DNA of 21,397 nucleotides from Condylostoma magnum (lineage: Eukaryota; Ciliophora; Heterotrichea; Heterotrichida; Condylostomatidae), in contig CAKKTI010000379.1 in assembly GCA_920105805.1 (NCBI GenBank), forward strand, positions 1 through 21,397, given 5' to 3'. The notes beneath the pieces were generated by a model that did not search any database, had not been told where the DNA came from, and saw only the letters and a list, made by a program, of their open reading frames with translations. Made by a program: the position numbers and the translations under genes. Shown in pieces: positions 1-10,126 of the stretch (its first letter is position 1; each line of letters opens with the position of its first letter).

Positions 1-67
1 CTACATTAAAATCGTTAATATAACAAATTAATTTAGCAAAAACTTTCAAAGACTAATAATAACAGAA

Positions 68-3000
68 ATGGAAGGAATAGGTATTTAACCCAAGCATGTT
101 TTTGGAGTTAAAGCTGATGTAACTGGATGCATTCATCACATAGAAGACTCAAGAGTGATTTATTCAGCCGGACACAATGTAGTTGCTTATAATACCGAGT
201 ATAGGGAGATGAATTTCTACCCCGGGCTAGAGGGCAGTTGGGGAATTTCAAGTATGGCTGTGTCTCTTCGCAAGCGCTACTTAGCTGTTGCAGAGCGAGC
301 GGAGAGAGCAATCATAACAGTTTACGATCTTAACGCTCCAAGGAAAAAACGAATTTTAGTAACTTCTGATTGCTAATCGAACGAGTATGTGAGCATGGCC
401 TTTGCCCCAAATTAAGAAAAGAAGTTCTTGATAGCAATGGGAGGAAAACCAGACTGGGTACTAGTATTTTGACAATGGGACCGTCCCCGTGTAATTTCCA
501 CTACAAAGGTGTCAAACCACGACCCGGTATACCAAATCAGCTTCAACATAATGGACTACTAACTAGGAATAATAGCAACTGGCAATAAGGTGCTGAGGGG
601 ATATAAGCCTGGAGAGGGTATTCTAAAGCCGTATAATCCAACAATGAACAAAAAGGAAGCTCATCTTTCAAACCACTACACCTGTCACTCCTGGCTAAAT
701 GATGGAAAGCTAGTAATAGGTACAGATAATGGAGAAGTTCTCCTATTTGACCAAAACACTGAATACCGTGGGTATTTTTCATGTGGATTGGAGAACTGAA
801 GTGCCAGTTGTATTATTCCTTACTCCAATGGCTTTTTAGTTGCTGGGGAAGAAGCAAGGATAATCATTTTTGAAAGAAGTACTGAGGACCTTAGAATGCA
901 CTATATGAGGTCGAATAGAGTACTGTGTATTTCCAGTCAAGCATAGACTAGAATCTAGGGTATAAGTATAGCCCCGTAGAATGAGGAGACTATAGTAGTT
1001 GTACTGGATAATCAATAAATTTACTCATTAAGCCTGACTTCTGAAAAGGAAGAAACTGAACCGCTGGGATCCTCTTTACACACAGATACTATAAATGGCT
1101 TAGATGTATGTATAAGAAAACCCCTGCTAGTGACTTGTGGGTTGGATAACTCAGTCAGAATTTGAAACTACATGGAAAAAACACTAGAAGTAGTCGAGTT
1201 TTTCGGAGAAGTACCTTACAGTGTTGCTTTTCATCCGAGTGGTTTTCATATAGTCGTAGGATTTGCAGATAAGTTAAGAATGATGAATATTTTTGCGAAT
1301 TGTATCAAATCATACAAAGATATTCACATAAAGGCTTGCAGGGAGGTAGTTTTTAGTCACGGCGGGCATTTATTTGCAGCTACTAATGGTCATCTTATAC
1401 AGGTTTTTAATTTTTATACGGGCGAGAATCCTCCACATATGCAGTTCAAAGGCCACTCTGCCAAAGTAAGTTCTTTATACTGGGGAGAAGACGATAATTC
1501 CTTAGTAAGTGTTGGATGGGATGGAGGAATTTTTGTATGGAACATTTGTTCCAGAAGTGAATAAGCTAATGCTCCTCAACTAACCCAAAAGGGAATCAAA
1601 TTCACTAGTGGGATTTACACCAATGATTCTCGTACAGGAGAAAACTAGTCAATTATGGTAACTGGTGGTGACCGAGAAATTAAAGAGATCTAAAGGGGGA
1701 ATTGCATAAGGCATCTAGAGACTGGAAGCATTATAGGATAATTAAGAGCAACATTATCAGGAAGATTGCTGTTATCCGGACTGGCAGAGCCTGAGAAACC
1801 AGGGGCACTGAGAGCGTATAAATTTGACCCAATGGACGGAGACTTTTTAGAAGTACAAGCACATTCAAAGCCAATTGAAAGAATCAGAATCAGCTGTGAT
1901 GATGCATATATATTCACTGTAGGCCAAGATGGGTGTCTGTTTATTTTTGAAATTAAAGATAGGGAATATAGAACGCTGAGATAAGCTAAAGAAGGAGCTG
2001 CTCTGTCATTTGCTGAAGAAATCCTAATAACCAGAAGTGAAATTGATGATCTTAATAAGTAGATTGAGGATCACTAGTCTAAAGCTAAGGAACTTGAAAT
2101 TAACAATAAGATCCAGTCAGAAATGGCATTGTAAGAAAAGTAAGAGGAAATTGATAAGTGTAGGCAGTTATTCATGGAGATTTCACAGTAAGAAATGCAG
2201 AAGTACAACAATTTAATGGATAGTAAAAATGATCTAGAAAGAACACAAAAAGAAAGGATTGAAAATATGAAAACTAATTTTGAAAATGAGAAATCAGAGC
2301 TAGAGTCTCATAATTAGTAAAGGTTTAATATTGAAGTAGAGAGATATCAAGAATTATCCAAAGAAAGGGAATTAGAAGCTAAGGCATTTGCAGAAACTCT
2401 TGAAAAAATTACAAGCAAACATACGAAGATAATGGCAGAGAAGAGAGAGGATTATAACGCATAACTAGAAGCTGTAAGATAAGATATTGATAGACTCACA
2501 TTAGAAAAAGAAAAGATTAAATAAGACTTTGAAGAAAGAAGAGAAAAGTTAGAGGAGTAAAATGAAAGATAATTACTAGAAATCGCCGAGTAAAATGTAA
2601 AAGATGTTGAAAGCTTTACTAAAGATAGTAAAGAATCAAAGGCGCAATTTGCTCTAGCAAGATAAGGAGAAAAGGCCGCAAAGGAGAGCAGGGACGAAAT
2701 ATAAGACAAAGTTAAGCAAAAGGACTAAGAACTAGAAGACCAAAAAGGAAAATTAACACTATAAGGAGAGGAAATTAAAACCACCAAAAATGAGATTAAA
2801 CAAAGAGATAAAACTGTAAGAGAAAAAGAAAAGAGAATATTTGAATTGAAAAAGAAGAATACAGAGCTAGAGAAGTTTAGATTTGTGCTTGATTATAAAA
2901 TACGAGAACTAAGGAAAGATAAAGGACCAAGAGAAGATGAAATTGCAAGACTGAAAGAGCAAACTAGTGAAATGGAAAAGGAACTAAAACATATGGAAGA

Positions 3001-3592
3001 TGTTAATGAAAATTTAGGACTTTTAGTAGATGATTTAAAGATGAGATAAGATGGAATGGAAAATGAGTTTAAGTCATAAGGAGGGAAATTAAAGGAAAAT
3101 TAATCAAAGTTAAAGGTGTACAGAGAAGGAATCTATGAAGCTGTGCAGTATATCAAAGATGATAAAAGATTAAAAGAAGAAATTATAAAACTGTATAATA
3201 GATTCGTTAGAAATGAAACGCAAATAAAAGAAGCCAATGCTCATAAGGATTTTGAAAGATAAGCGAATTCTATGGAGAAAAATATCATAGGATTAAATGA
3301 AAAACTGAAAAAACTTAATGATAATCACAGAAAAGGACTAACAAGAACAATGAACTAGAATGTTGAACTTATAAAGGAAATTAATGTGTTGAAAAAGAAT
3401 ATAAAGGATTTAGAGTTTTTAAAGCGTTAGGTTGATTCTATGAATCAAAACTTAAGCAAATAAGGAAACGTGGAGGAGTAGGCATTACGAGAAATTGAAA
3501 TGCAAAGAGATGAGATTAGAGCATTACGAGGGAGATTAGCGGAGTTAGAAGCTGAGGGTCAACCTGAAAACTTAAACTCGTTTATTCCATAG
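68..3592 (+). CDS. CFAP57: CFAP57 (WDR65)-like ciliary WD40/coiled-coil protein
   Basis: About 1174 residues in one frame. CFAP57 is an axonemal protein of motile cilia, tied to the assembly of a subset of inner dynein arms. The N-terminal ~650 residues are WD40 propellers with stretches nearly identical to animal CFAP57: CIRKPLLVTCGLDNSVRIW, HPSGFHIVVGFADKLRMMN and GGHLFAATNG. The remaining ~500 residues are a long, charged Lys/Glu/Gln coiled coil, and family members are usually about 1200-1250 residues. TAA and TAG occur throughout as Gln, and TGA at 1163 is the Trp of IWNY. The start is the first ATG after the AT-rich leader ctaataataacagaa. The end is taken at TAG 3590, followed in frame by TAA at 3596 and 3605, so the C-terminus could be a few residues longer. 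No intron is needed. A ciliary gene this complete fits a ciliate. Confidence 0.95.
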
Positions 3593-3607
3593 TACTAAAT
3601 TACTTAA

Positions 3608-4036
3608 ACTTTAATATACATCTGCTGTTTTAATATGTTGGATTTATAGAATATTTGGCATACTCCTGCTTAGATATTTATCCATATTACTTTATTATAA
3701 ATATGAATCCAATTAATAAAATTGTAATGTAAAGAGTTTGCCTTGCATTAGGAGTTGCTGTTGGAGTTGCATAGTACTATAGATTTAAGTTTAGGAGAAA
3801 TTTAATCGAGCAATTAAGGATACTCAAGCCAAAATCGTAGTAATTTAGATATTTAGTACAAAAGTCCATTAATATACATTATTAATCATATAATAACTAA
3901 TCATCTTTAAAATATTCATTAACTATCTGCATATTTTATTCAAATATAAAAGCAAGCTATTAATTACTTATTCTCCCCCATTTTACTAATAAACCCTCTA
4001 AAATTTCAAAACTAACGATTTTCAAATAAAATTTAA
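3608..4036. other. AT-rich intergenic region holding one doubtful small ORF
   Basis: This gap lies between the CFAP57 end and the next start. Apart from the 45-codon ORF at 3703-3840, it shows only AT-rich sequence with short homopolymer runs. I see no tRNA-like arms and no protein similarity on either strand. It should hold the CFAP57 3' end and the promoter of the gene at 4037. Confidence 0.6.
3703..3840 (+). CDS. possible small protein, 45 residues
   Basis: I do not recognise this ORF. It reads MNPINKIVMQRVCLAL, then a short hydrophobic Gly/Val/Ala stretch (residues ~11-23), then a basic tail rich in Arg and Lys. It would suit a tiny membrane-associated protein. Three things support it: the start is preceded by tttattataaat, like other starts here; the frame ends in a TAG TAA pair, a common gene ending in this window; and the hydrophobic-then-basic order is coherent. 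Against it, the ORF is very short and all three stop triplets can be sense, so open frames are cheap. It could be noncoding. Confidence 0.35.
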
Positions 4037-4825
4037 ATGAAAAGTGTAAAGTGTCGACCCTAAATTTTTACCTTTGATATCGACGAAATCCCATCAAAAC
4101 ACATAGTAAAAGCTGAATTACCATTTGATTTTGCTAGCTAAGTCTTAGAAAACGAATTATCATTAAACGACTGTCCAAGTCTCAGTAAGGTTAATCAATT
4201 AATTGAATTATATTCTGTAATTTTTACCCAGTAAGCTATTGAGCATTTTGAAGCAATAGGGGATTCAAAGTATAGAGCATATTAGATAAGAATTCAAGAG
4301 TTATTGACTAAACCTGAGATTATTTAATTATTACAGCAAACAACTGGGGTTCCTATTTAAAATCTACCTTCTCCAAAAGTAAACATAATATAAAGTCCTT
4401 TATAAAGCACTAAAAATGCTGATAATCTTATCAAAAGGCATCAAAAGAGAAATTTAACAGCTACTAATATGATAGCAGAGAGTCTCAAGAAATAATAAGA
4501 ATCACTTAAATCAAGAATTTAAAGAAGAAACAGTAAACTATCAAATGACATTAGTTTTGATTTAAAACTAAGCACTGAGGAGTCAGAGCCTTATAGTTCT
4601 CCTGAGTCCGATGGATTCGAGGAGAACTTATATTGTTATGAGGATCATGTAGAAAGGCTGATAGAGTAAATCTTAATTGATAGAAACAATCAAATACAGT
4701 AGATTGAAGAAACTTACTAAGATCCTAAACAACGAAATTTAGAGATAAAAGAGTGCATAAATGCTTCATAGAGGCAAAAGTAATTATAGCTAAGAGAGCT
4801 GAGAATGAGATACAAGTTAGTATAG
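4037..4825 (+). CDS. unrecognised hydrophilic protein, ~262 residues
   Basis: I do not recognise the family. The protein begins MKSVKCRPQIFTFDIDEIP. Residues ~1-115 look folded and mostly helical; the middle (~120-200) is Ser/Lys/Gln-rich and probably disordered, with an acidic patch SEPYSSPESDGFEE; the last ~60 residues are a charged helix rich in Gln, Glu and Arg. Many Gln are encoded by TAA or TAG. The end is uncertain: I take TAG 4823, which leaves 16 bases to the next gene, but TGA 4847 is in the same frame and would make this ORF overlap the transporter start at 4842 by a few bases. Earlier TAG/TAA triplets at 4769, 4781 and 4787 are also possible, though the helix appears to run through them. 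Confidence 0.7.
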
Positions 4826-4841
4826 TTTGTTTATAATAAAA

Positions 4842-6113
4842 ATGAGTGAAACTGATTATTAAGCACTGTAAGGGGGTAAACGTTCATGGTTGAATAAAAC
4901 CTTTTCTGCACTTGGCCCTGGCTGTATTAGAGCATCTATTTTTGCACATTGTTCTTCTACTATTGGAGCTGGGGTACTGTCACTTCCTTTTGCGTTTGAA
5001 TAAAGTGGTGTAGTATTGGCATGTATACTAGTTATTGTGTCAGGAATCGGATACTATTTATCGTATTTAGCTTTGATTTATGCTTGTGCTAAGTTTGATT
5101 AATATGATTTTTACTCGATTTGTACTTAATACTATGGATAATTTTTAAGAAGGCTTACAGAAATTGTGGTAATTATTATGTGCTTTGGAGCCCTTGCGTC
5201 ATATATGGTTTTAGTGTAGAAGTTTATTGCATCTATATTCCTTATGTTTGAAATAGTAGATAAAACCAATTTAACAATACTGAAATTAATCATAATCATA
5301 TCAATAACCTTATTTGTTTGGACACCAATGACAATTCCATAACAACTAACTGCTCTAAGATACGCCACTATGTTTAGTATAATAGCAATATCTTATGTTA
5401 CTCTTGTAGTAATACTCTCATCAGGCTCTTATATAAACAATAATCCCTCATTCTCAGATGAGATAAAATATTTTGACATAAACAGCCAATTTCTGAATAG
5501 CTTAGGCATCATATTTTTCTCTTTCCATGGAGTTTTAAACATACCAACGATATACAAAGAATTGCATAATAGAACTCAAAAAAGGATGAATAAAGTTCTT
5601 TACAGAGCTTTCGCAATACTCATAATAATTTCTGTTTTACTAGGAGTACTAGGCTATCTTTCATATCTAGATAAAACTCCAGAATTGATTGTTGATAGAC
5701 CAGCTCCAAATGGAAAAGACTAAAATAGTGATTGAATTATGATAATAGGGAAATTTTTAGTAATAACATACATAATCCTAGCCTTACCATTAATCAATAA
5801 TCCTTTAAGATGCTCAATCATAAATTTGATTTATGGTGAAGATATTCAATATGGTTGGATAACTAGTTTAATTATATCCTAAAGTATATTGTGGTCAGGA
5901 TGTGGTGTCTCCCTACTAGTTCCTGACATACTAGTATATTTTAATATAATAGGAGGATTGTTTTGTACTTATCTTTCATTCTTTATACCAACTTTATTCT
6001 TCCTAAAGGCATCAAGTAATTTTATACTAAAGGCAGGGATGATACTTATAAGCTTGGTCTTCTGTGGTGTAGGAGTCATAATTACGATATCAACTATCGT
6101 AACAAGGATCTAG
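4842..6113 (+). CDS. AAAP/SLC32-SLC38-like amino acid transporter
   Basis: This is a polytopic membrane protein of 423 residues with about 11 hydrophobic segments. The N-terminal pattern fits the amino acid/auxin permease superfamily: a short cytosolic tail, then SIFAHCSSTIGAGVLSLPFA, matching the family's unwound first helix with its GxGxLxLP-like core. Further family-like features are the mid-protein IPQQLTALRYATMFS and GIIFFSFHGVLNIPTIYKEL, which resembles the conserved F.FH....P.Y.E segment. It probably moves neutral amino acids with H+ or Na+ across plasma or lysosomal membrane; the substrate cannot be read from sequence. TGA is Trp in NSDWIMI. The start follows the strong leader tttataataaaa. 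The end is marked by three consecutive in-frame stops, TAG TAG TAA, at 6111-6119. Confidence 0.9.
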
Positions 6114-6168
6114 TAGTAAGTATTTCAATATAATCGTATATAGTTTATTTGTCAATATAAAAGTTAAA

Positions 6169-7911
6169 ATGGAGGACTAAATATACTGAAAAAATAGATA
6201 TTTTGGTCTTATTCAATAGAATGCACAGCTTAGAAAGCAAGCAGATGATTTAAATAATCAACTTAATCACCTTTAACATGAGAATAGTTCTTTGTAATAG
6301 GAAAATCATCATTTAAAGTAGCATAATGTTTTATTACAAGACCAGCTAGATTAAATAAGATTTTAGGCTGATACTGAAAGATTTCATAGAATTTAAGTTG
6401 AAAAGAACTATTAAGGTGATTTTGATTCCCAATTAAATGACTATCAAAACAGTTTATGTGGAAGTGGAAAGTTTATGAGAAATTCAATTCATAACGCATT
6501 GGCTTCTTTTATACCGAGCAAAGATGACTCATAGGCTGGTTCAATAAGTTCAACTGATTTTTTAGATAATGGCTAAAGATAGCAATCACATATATTTGAA
6601 GAATTGTTTGTAATTGGATTGAACTAGGAGCTATTTGCAGATGTTTTAGATTCATGGCCTAATGCTAACATTGTTAGTAGTCAGCCCACGTACAGAGTCT
6701 TACCTGAGTTTGTCTTCCCCTCTGGTATAAAGTATCGGTAAATGTATAAAACTTACTCAGGCAGTGAATTTGAGTAAATAGTTTATGGATAAGCCAATAT
6801 AGCCAGAAATAGTAATTATTTTACATTTACTCTTAAAGCCGCAGAGGGTAATGAGGAATTAGGTATAGAAGGAATCTCAAATAATCAAAAGAAACTGTTA
6901 TATTGCTCTTGTATATGCATAGATGAACTTTATAAAATAGGAAAGAGAGATTATGTATCTTAAAAGGCTTTTTGCCTAGTGTCATACTGGCCTTGCTTTG
7001 AAATGCATTTTGAAGTGCTTAATAGAGTAATAAGTATAAAAAGTCTCAATAGAATTTCAAGATATAGCACAGAGGCAAATTTCTCGTAGAATTCAGATAG
7101 AATTTTTGATGAAAATAGTTTAGGAGATGCTGAGATTGACATATTAAGATAATATTATGCAATCTAAAATATAGAACCTTTATAGCAAATTAATATAAAC
7201 GTCGAAATACTAGATGATATTTAGTATTAGGTGCCGGATCAACTATGAAAATTAGATAGCATTTGATTTTGTCCTCATTTGATTAATTATCTGACTATTA
7301 ATTAGTTAATATTTTTATTTTCTGCTACTTTATAAGAAAAAACTATTGTATTTGTTGGAGATTCTCTAGATTAAGTCACTTCTTGTGTACTTGGAGTATG
7401 CCTTTTAATAAAACCCTTCACTTGGCCTCATCTTTTAATACCCCTTTTACCTTAATCCCTTTAAGAATTAATTGATTCTCCAATACCTTTAATTGCTGGG
7501 ATTTGCACTGGAAAACCAAGAAACTATAAAAGTTTATCACATATTATTTGGGTTGATTTAAATAAAAGTTAAGAAAAGAGAATATTTGTGGAAGTTGATG
7601 ATGTTAAATTGTATAGATAACATGACATACGTTTAAAATTCTAGAATCATTTTAATAAACTGAAATAAGCAGATTATATTTTTGACTAGGATAACTTATA
7701 ACTAATTATCTAAATAGTTCAGTACTTAAATCATATTTGCAGGTAACTTCTTAAGAGTATTCCTTCTAAATCAGTGTTTGAGGGTTCCAACTATGAAATA
7801 TAAAAGATTTTATCGTATATATTACCTTTAACTTCAGATTAAGATATTTCCTTTATGCGATAATTTGCTTATACACAGATGCTGCTGGATAGAATTGATT
7901 CTAGTTATTAA
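6169..7911 (+). CDS. DENN-domain protein (probable Rab GEF) with N-terminal coiled coil
   Basis: About 580 residues. Residues ~20-75 are a Gln/Asn/His-rich coiled coil. From ~145 (ELFVIGLNQELFADVL) the DENN module begins: an upstream uDENN part with ICIDELYK and FCLVSYWPCFEMHFEVLNRV (~268 on), a central cDENN part with IVFVGDSLDQVTSCVLGVC, PFTWPHLLIPLLP and IAGICTGKPRNY (~445), and a C-terminal dDENN helical part ending FMRQFAYTQMLLDRIDS. DENN proteins generally act as exchange factors for Rab GTPases in membrane traffic; the Rab partner is not predictable here. The end is unclear. TAA 7909 leaves 38 bases to the next gene. TAA 7945, in the same frame, would leave only two. The frame itself stays open because stops can be sense. 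Confidence 0.85.
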
Positions 7912-7949
7912 TATATTATAATCTTTAAACAATTCTTATACTACTAAAA

Positions 7950-8471
7950 ATGGGAAATAAATAATTCCAATACGTCCCTGTATAAGATACAGATTCTGGA
8001 ATTTAGAGTCAACCAAACATCTCAATGCATTTAATAGCCCCAACACTTAGAGATTATATAAATCAAGGAAACATAGAGGACTGCTTACAAATTATTTAAT
8101 TAACTTTTCCCGAATTACTTGATGAATCTCATACTGTGTACATATCATTACATGGTTAAATGTTCATAGAAATTTTAAGACAAGGGGACAGTCTTCAGGC
8201 TCTAAAATACGCTTAAACTTACTTAGTCCACAATAAATTAACTTAATTTCCAATAAGAAAGCAAAATCAAGACAATTTTATAACAATAGAGGACCTTTCC
8301 GGCCTACTTTGCTACGATCCTCCCTAAACCAGCATTTTAGGCTATCTCTTACACCAGGATCAACGCGAGAGAGTCTCCAGTATAATTTTCAACGAGATTT
8401 CTGCAATGCAACACTCCAACACCCTTGTATCCCGTTTCAAGAGCCTTTTACAATGTTTTAGATCTAATTAA
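7950..8471 (+). CDS. CTLH-CRA domain protein, GID8/RanBPM-like
   Basis: About 173 residues. Residues ~30-85 form a CTLH domain (LRDYINQGNIEDCLQIIQ, then LTFPELLDES and a Q.FIEILRQG helix). The rest is a CRA-like part, including LSGLLCYDPPQTSILGYLL, which parallels the LLAFDSPEESPFGDLL segment of human GID8. Such proteins are scaffold subunits of the GID/CTLH E3 ubiquitin ligase. I see no LisH motif at the N-terminus, so the protein is shorter than animal GID8 (~228). The start follows tactactaaaa. TAA 8469 is taken as the stop; a second TAA lies ten codons on at 8499, inside the next gene. This ORF is in the same reading frame as FAM221 downstream, so a translation that treats every stop as sense would fuse the two. 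Confidence 0.8.
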
Positions 8472-8495
8472 ATATTTATACATTACACCATAAAT

Positions 8496-9176
8496 ATGAT
8501 ATAAGCAACTTGTGTTTCAGCAGTAAGACAAGGAGTAGAGTAATTCGGCCCAGCCCCAGGAGCAGCTATGATGATGGAAATGGAGATGGAGGCAGCCTAG
8601 CTTGCATTAGAAACTCAAATGTATATAACCTGACGGCCTAATAACTCAATGTAAGACTGCACTCGTGTAGGACCAAGATCTAAGTGTTTTTGTGGACACT
8701 TTTTCAAGGATCATCAATACAGATTTCCGGGTAAATGTGGTAGTTGTATTTGTAGAAGGTTTCAATTTATTCCTTAGAGGCCTGAGGAAGTAGGAGAATG
8801 GTGGCTTCCTAGGAGAAGAGAATTTGATATAAGAACTTATAGTGTTAAGTGTAGATGTGGGCACTCTCATGAATCCCATCACCCTGTTAATATAAGATGT
8901 AATTAGTGCTCATGTATGGTTTTTGATAGCCACTTTTTGTGCTTGGTTTGTGATAAGCATTGGGAAGAGCATGAGACTTGCTGGGAGGATGAGAGGGAAA
9001 GAAGACAGGCGGGTAGGACGTATGGGTAACAGTTTTTACCACTGGCGAGCACGCCAGATATACAGCAAATGGTTTTTAATAGAAAAGGAAAGGGGAAAGG
9101 CCCTTATGTTAGAAAAAGACCCCCTATTAGAGGGAAGAAAGCACCTGTGAGGAGAACTAATTTAAGTATTAAGTGA
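8496..9176 (+). CDS. FAM221 family cysteine/histidine-rich protein
   Basis: 226 residues. The family signature is clear: YITWRPNNSMQDCTRVGP, KCFCGHFFKDHQYRF, then FQFIPQRPEEVGEWWLPRR, KCRCGHSHESHHPVNIRC, a C-x-C-x-x-F...FLCLVCDKHWEEHETCWE block and a final GRTYGQQFLPLA. The repeated C-x-C-G-H and C-x-x-C pairs suggest metal binding, although the function of FAM221 is not established. Residues 1-45 are a Met/Glu/Ala-rich lead-in. The C-terminal ~35 residues are strongly basic (KGKGKGPYVRKRPP). TGA is used in two ways: as Trp in the family's conserved YxTW motif, and as the terminator at 9174, 16 bases before TMEM258. No other in-frame stop triplet lies in the last ~45 codons. Confidence 0.88.
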
Positions 9177-9192
9177 TTTTTTAGTTATAAAA

Positions 9193-9435
9193 ATGAATGT
9201 TCCTTTAGGATTAGACCCCTACCTTTCACCTGTTTCTGAAAAACTTCACATGAGCTTAACACTTTCTTTACTAGTTGCTGGGTTTATTATGTACTCATGG
9301 ATGCTTGTGTATTAATTAACATCTAAAAAGGAGAATAGGAGTTTGTTTACAGAAGTTGTTTGTGCAGGAATGATTAGTTTAGCTTGGGGGTTTGCAAGTT
9401 TATTTGGACTGCTTTGGGCGGGATTATATGTTTAG
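9193..9435 (+). CDS. TMEM258: TMEM258 / Ost5-like oligosaccharyltransferase subunit
   Basis: 80 residues, the usual family length (human 79). TMEM258 is a small two-helix subunit of the ER oligosaccharyltransferase, which N-glycosylates proteins. The sequence shows the family layout: an N-terminal YLSPVSEKLH segment matching YTSPVNPAVFPHL, a first transmembrane helix (~20-40), the loop VYQLTSKKENRSLFTEVV parallel to VYEVTSTKYTRDIYKELL, and a second helix ending LFGLLWAGLYV, where the human protein ends LFLLLWVGIYV. The frame meets TAG (9433) immediately after this end. That makes it one of the cleanest cases of TAG as a real terminator. One TAA (Gln41) is sense. The start follows tagttataaaa. 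Confidence 0.93.
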
Positions 9436-9788
9436 TTAATAAAAAATTGTAGTGCTTATATTGAGTTTACTTGTTGGGATAATAATAAAGAGTTTTAATT
9501 AAATATACGAAGTTTGGCATATATAAGGTTATAATTGGATAGACTTAAATGTTTATTATATACTTGATATATTTAATATTGGTTTAATACTAAACATAAT
9601 GACAACAAGAGCGTATATACAAGTTATAGGAATGCATAACTGGTAATTGTAGGAGATTTAAATATCTGGTATATAATAGCTCATAAGCAAACAAAGCTAA
9701 TGATACTTAATTATTCCAACGTATATTTAAATTTATTTAGTAATTGCTTTAACATAATTTTTAAAAATATTGTTTAACCTATAAAACA
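9436..9788. other. AT-rich convergent intergenic region, no gene seen
   Basis: This lies between the TMEM258 stop and the end of the minus-strand inhibitor-2-like gene. It is AT-rich with many TATA and ATTTAA words. An ATG at 9598 opens a short frame (MTTRAYIQVIGMHNW) that I do not trust: the downstream composition is intergenic and stop triplets are dense. I find no RNA gene here. Confidence 0.5.
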
Positions 9789-9791
9789 CTA

Positions 9792-10037
9792 TCAATCAGT
9801 TTGATTATCTCTCTCTTCTAATTGCTTCTTATATAGTTCCATTAGCTACTTTTTCCTTTCCTCTGCATCAGTTGAATTTACTTGAGACAGGATTGGATTT
9901 CCTCTAGAAGCTCTAGTAAATTATCCTTTATAATGTGCTCTTCGCTTTGCCTCGAAATCTAAGTTCCTTTCCTTCTTTGGCTATTATGGTGCTTAAATTC
10001 TTACTTATCTTTTTTAAAATCCAGCAGAATTTCCCAT
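9792..10037 (-). CDS. small protein phosphatase inhibitor-2-like protein
   Basis: 81 residues, strongly charged and probably disordered. The key stretch is NLDFEAKRRAHYKGQF (residues 26-40). It matches the F-E-x-K-R-[KR]-x-H-Y core of protein phosphatase inhibitor 2 (PPP1R2), whose His-Tyr pair covers the PP1 active site. The rest of a typical inhibitor 2 (N-terminal KGILK motif, ~200 residues) is missing, so this would be a minimal relative; an unrelated basic peptide remains possible. The C-terminal third is a Glu/Lys/Gln helix (AEERKKQLMELYKKQLEERD). Gly2 (MGNSAG) could be myristoylated. TAA and TAG appear several times as Gln in the first 20 codons. The frame ends in a TGA TAG pair. The start lies behind ttataatcatttat and shares an 89-bp divergent promoter with the ZZ gene. 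Confidence 0.6.
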
Positions 10038-10126
10038 ATAAATGATTATAAACTAAAACTACAAAGAACAACTTTATCATACCTTAACATATTCCTATTC
10101 TTCCCTTAAATCTAATAAAAATTAAA
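10038..10126. promoter_or_regulatory. divergent intergenic region, bidirectional promoter
   Basis: Only 89 bp separate the starts of the inhibitor-2-like gene (-) and the double-ZZ gene (+), so both promoters must lie here or inside the genes. It is AT-rich, with ttataatcatttat next to the minus start and taataaaaattaaa next to the plus start. No other motif is evident. Confidence 0.5.

Noticed and set aside
2452-2709. Minus-strand Ser/Leu-rich ORF.
   Set aside because: It is the antisense of the CFAP57 coiled coil; a Lys/Glu-rich coding strand gives Ser/Phe/Leu-rich antisense frames.
68-3592. Reading the many in-frame stops as a sign of pseudogenes.
   Set aside because: The same triplets fall at Gln and Trp positions conserved in CFAP57, RPL30, CDPKs and others, and no frameshift is needed. 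It is a code change, not decay.
9598-9760. Small ORF starting MTTRAYIQVIGMHNW.
   Set aside because: Stop triplets are dense, the composition is intergenic, there is no family resemblance and no clear end.
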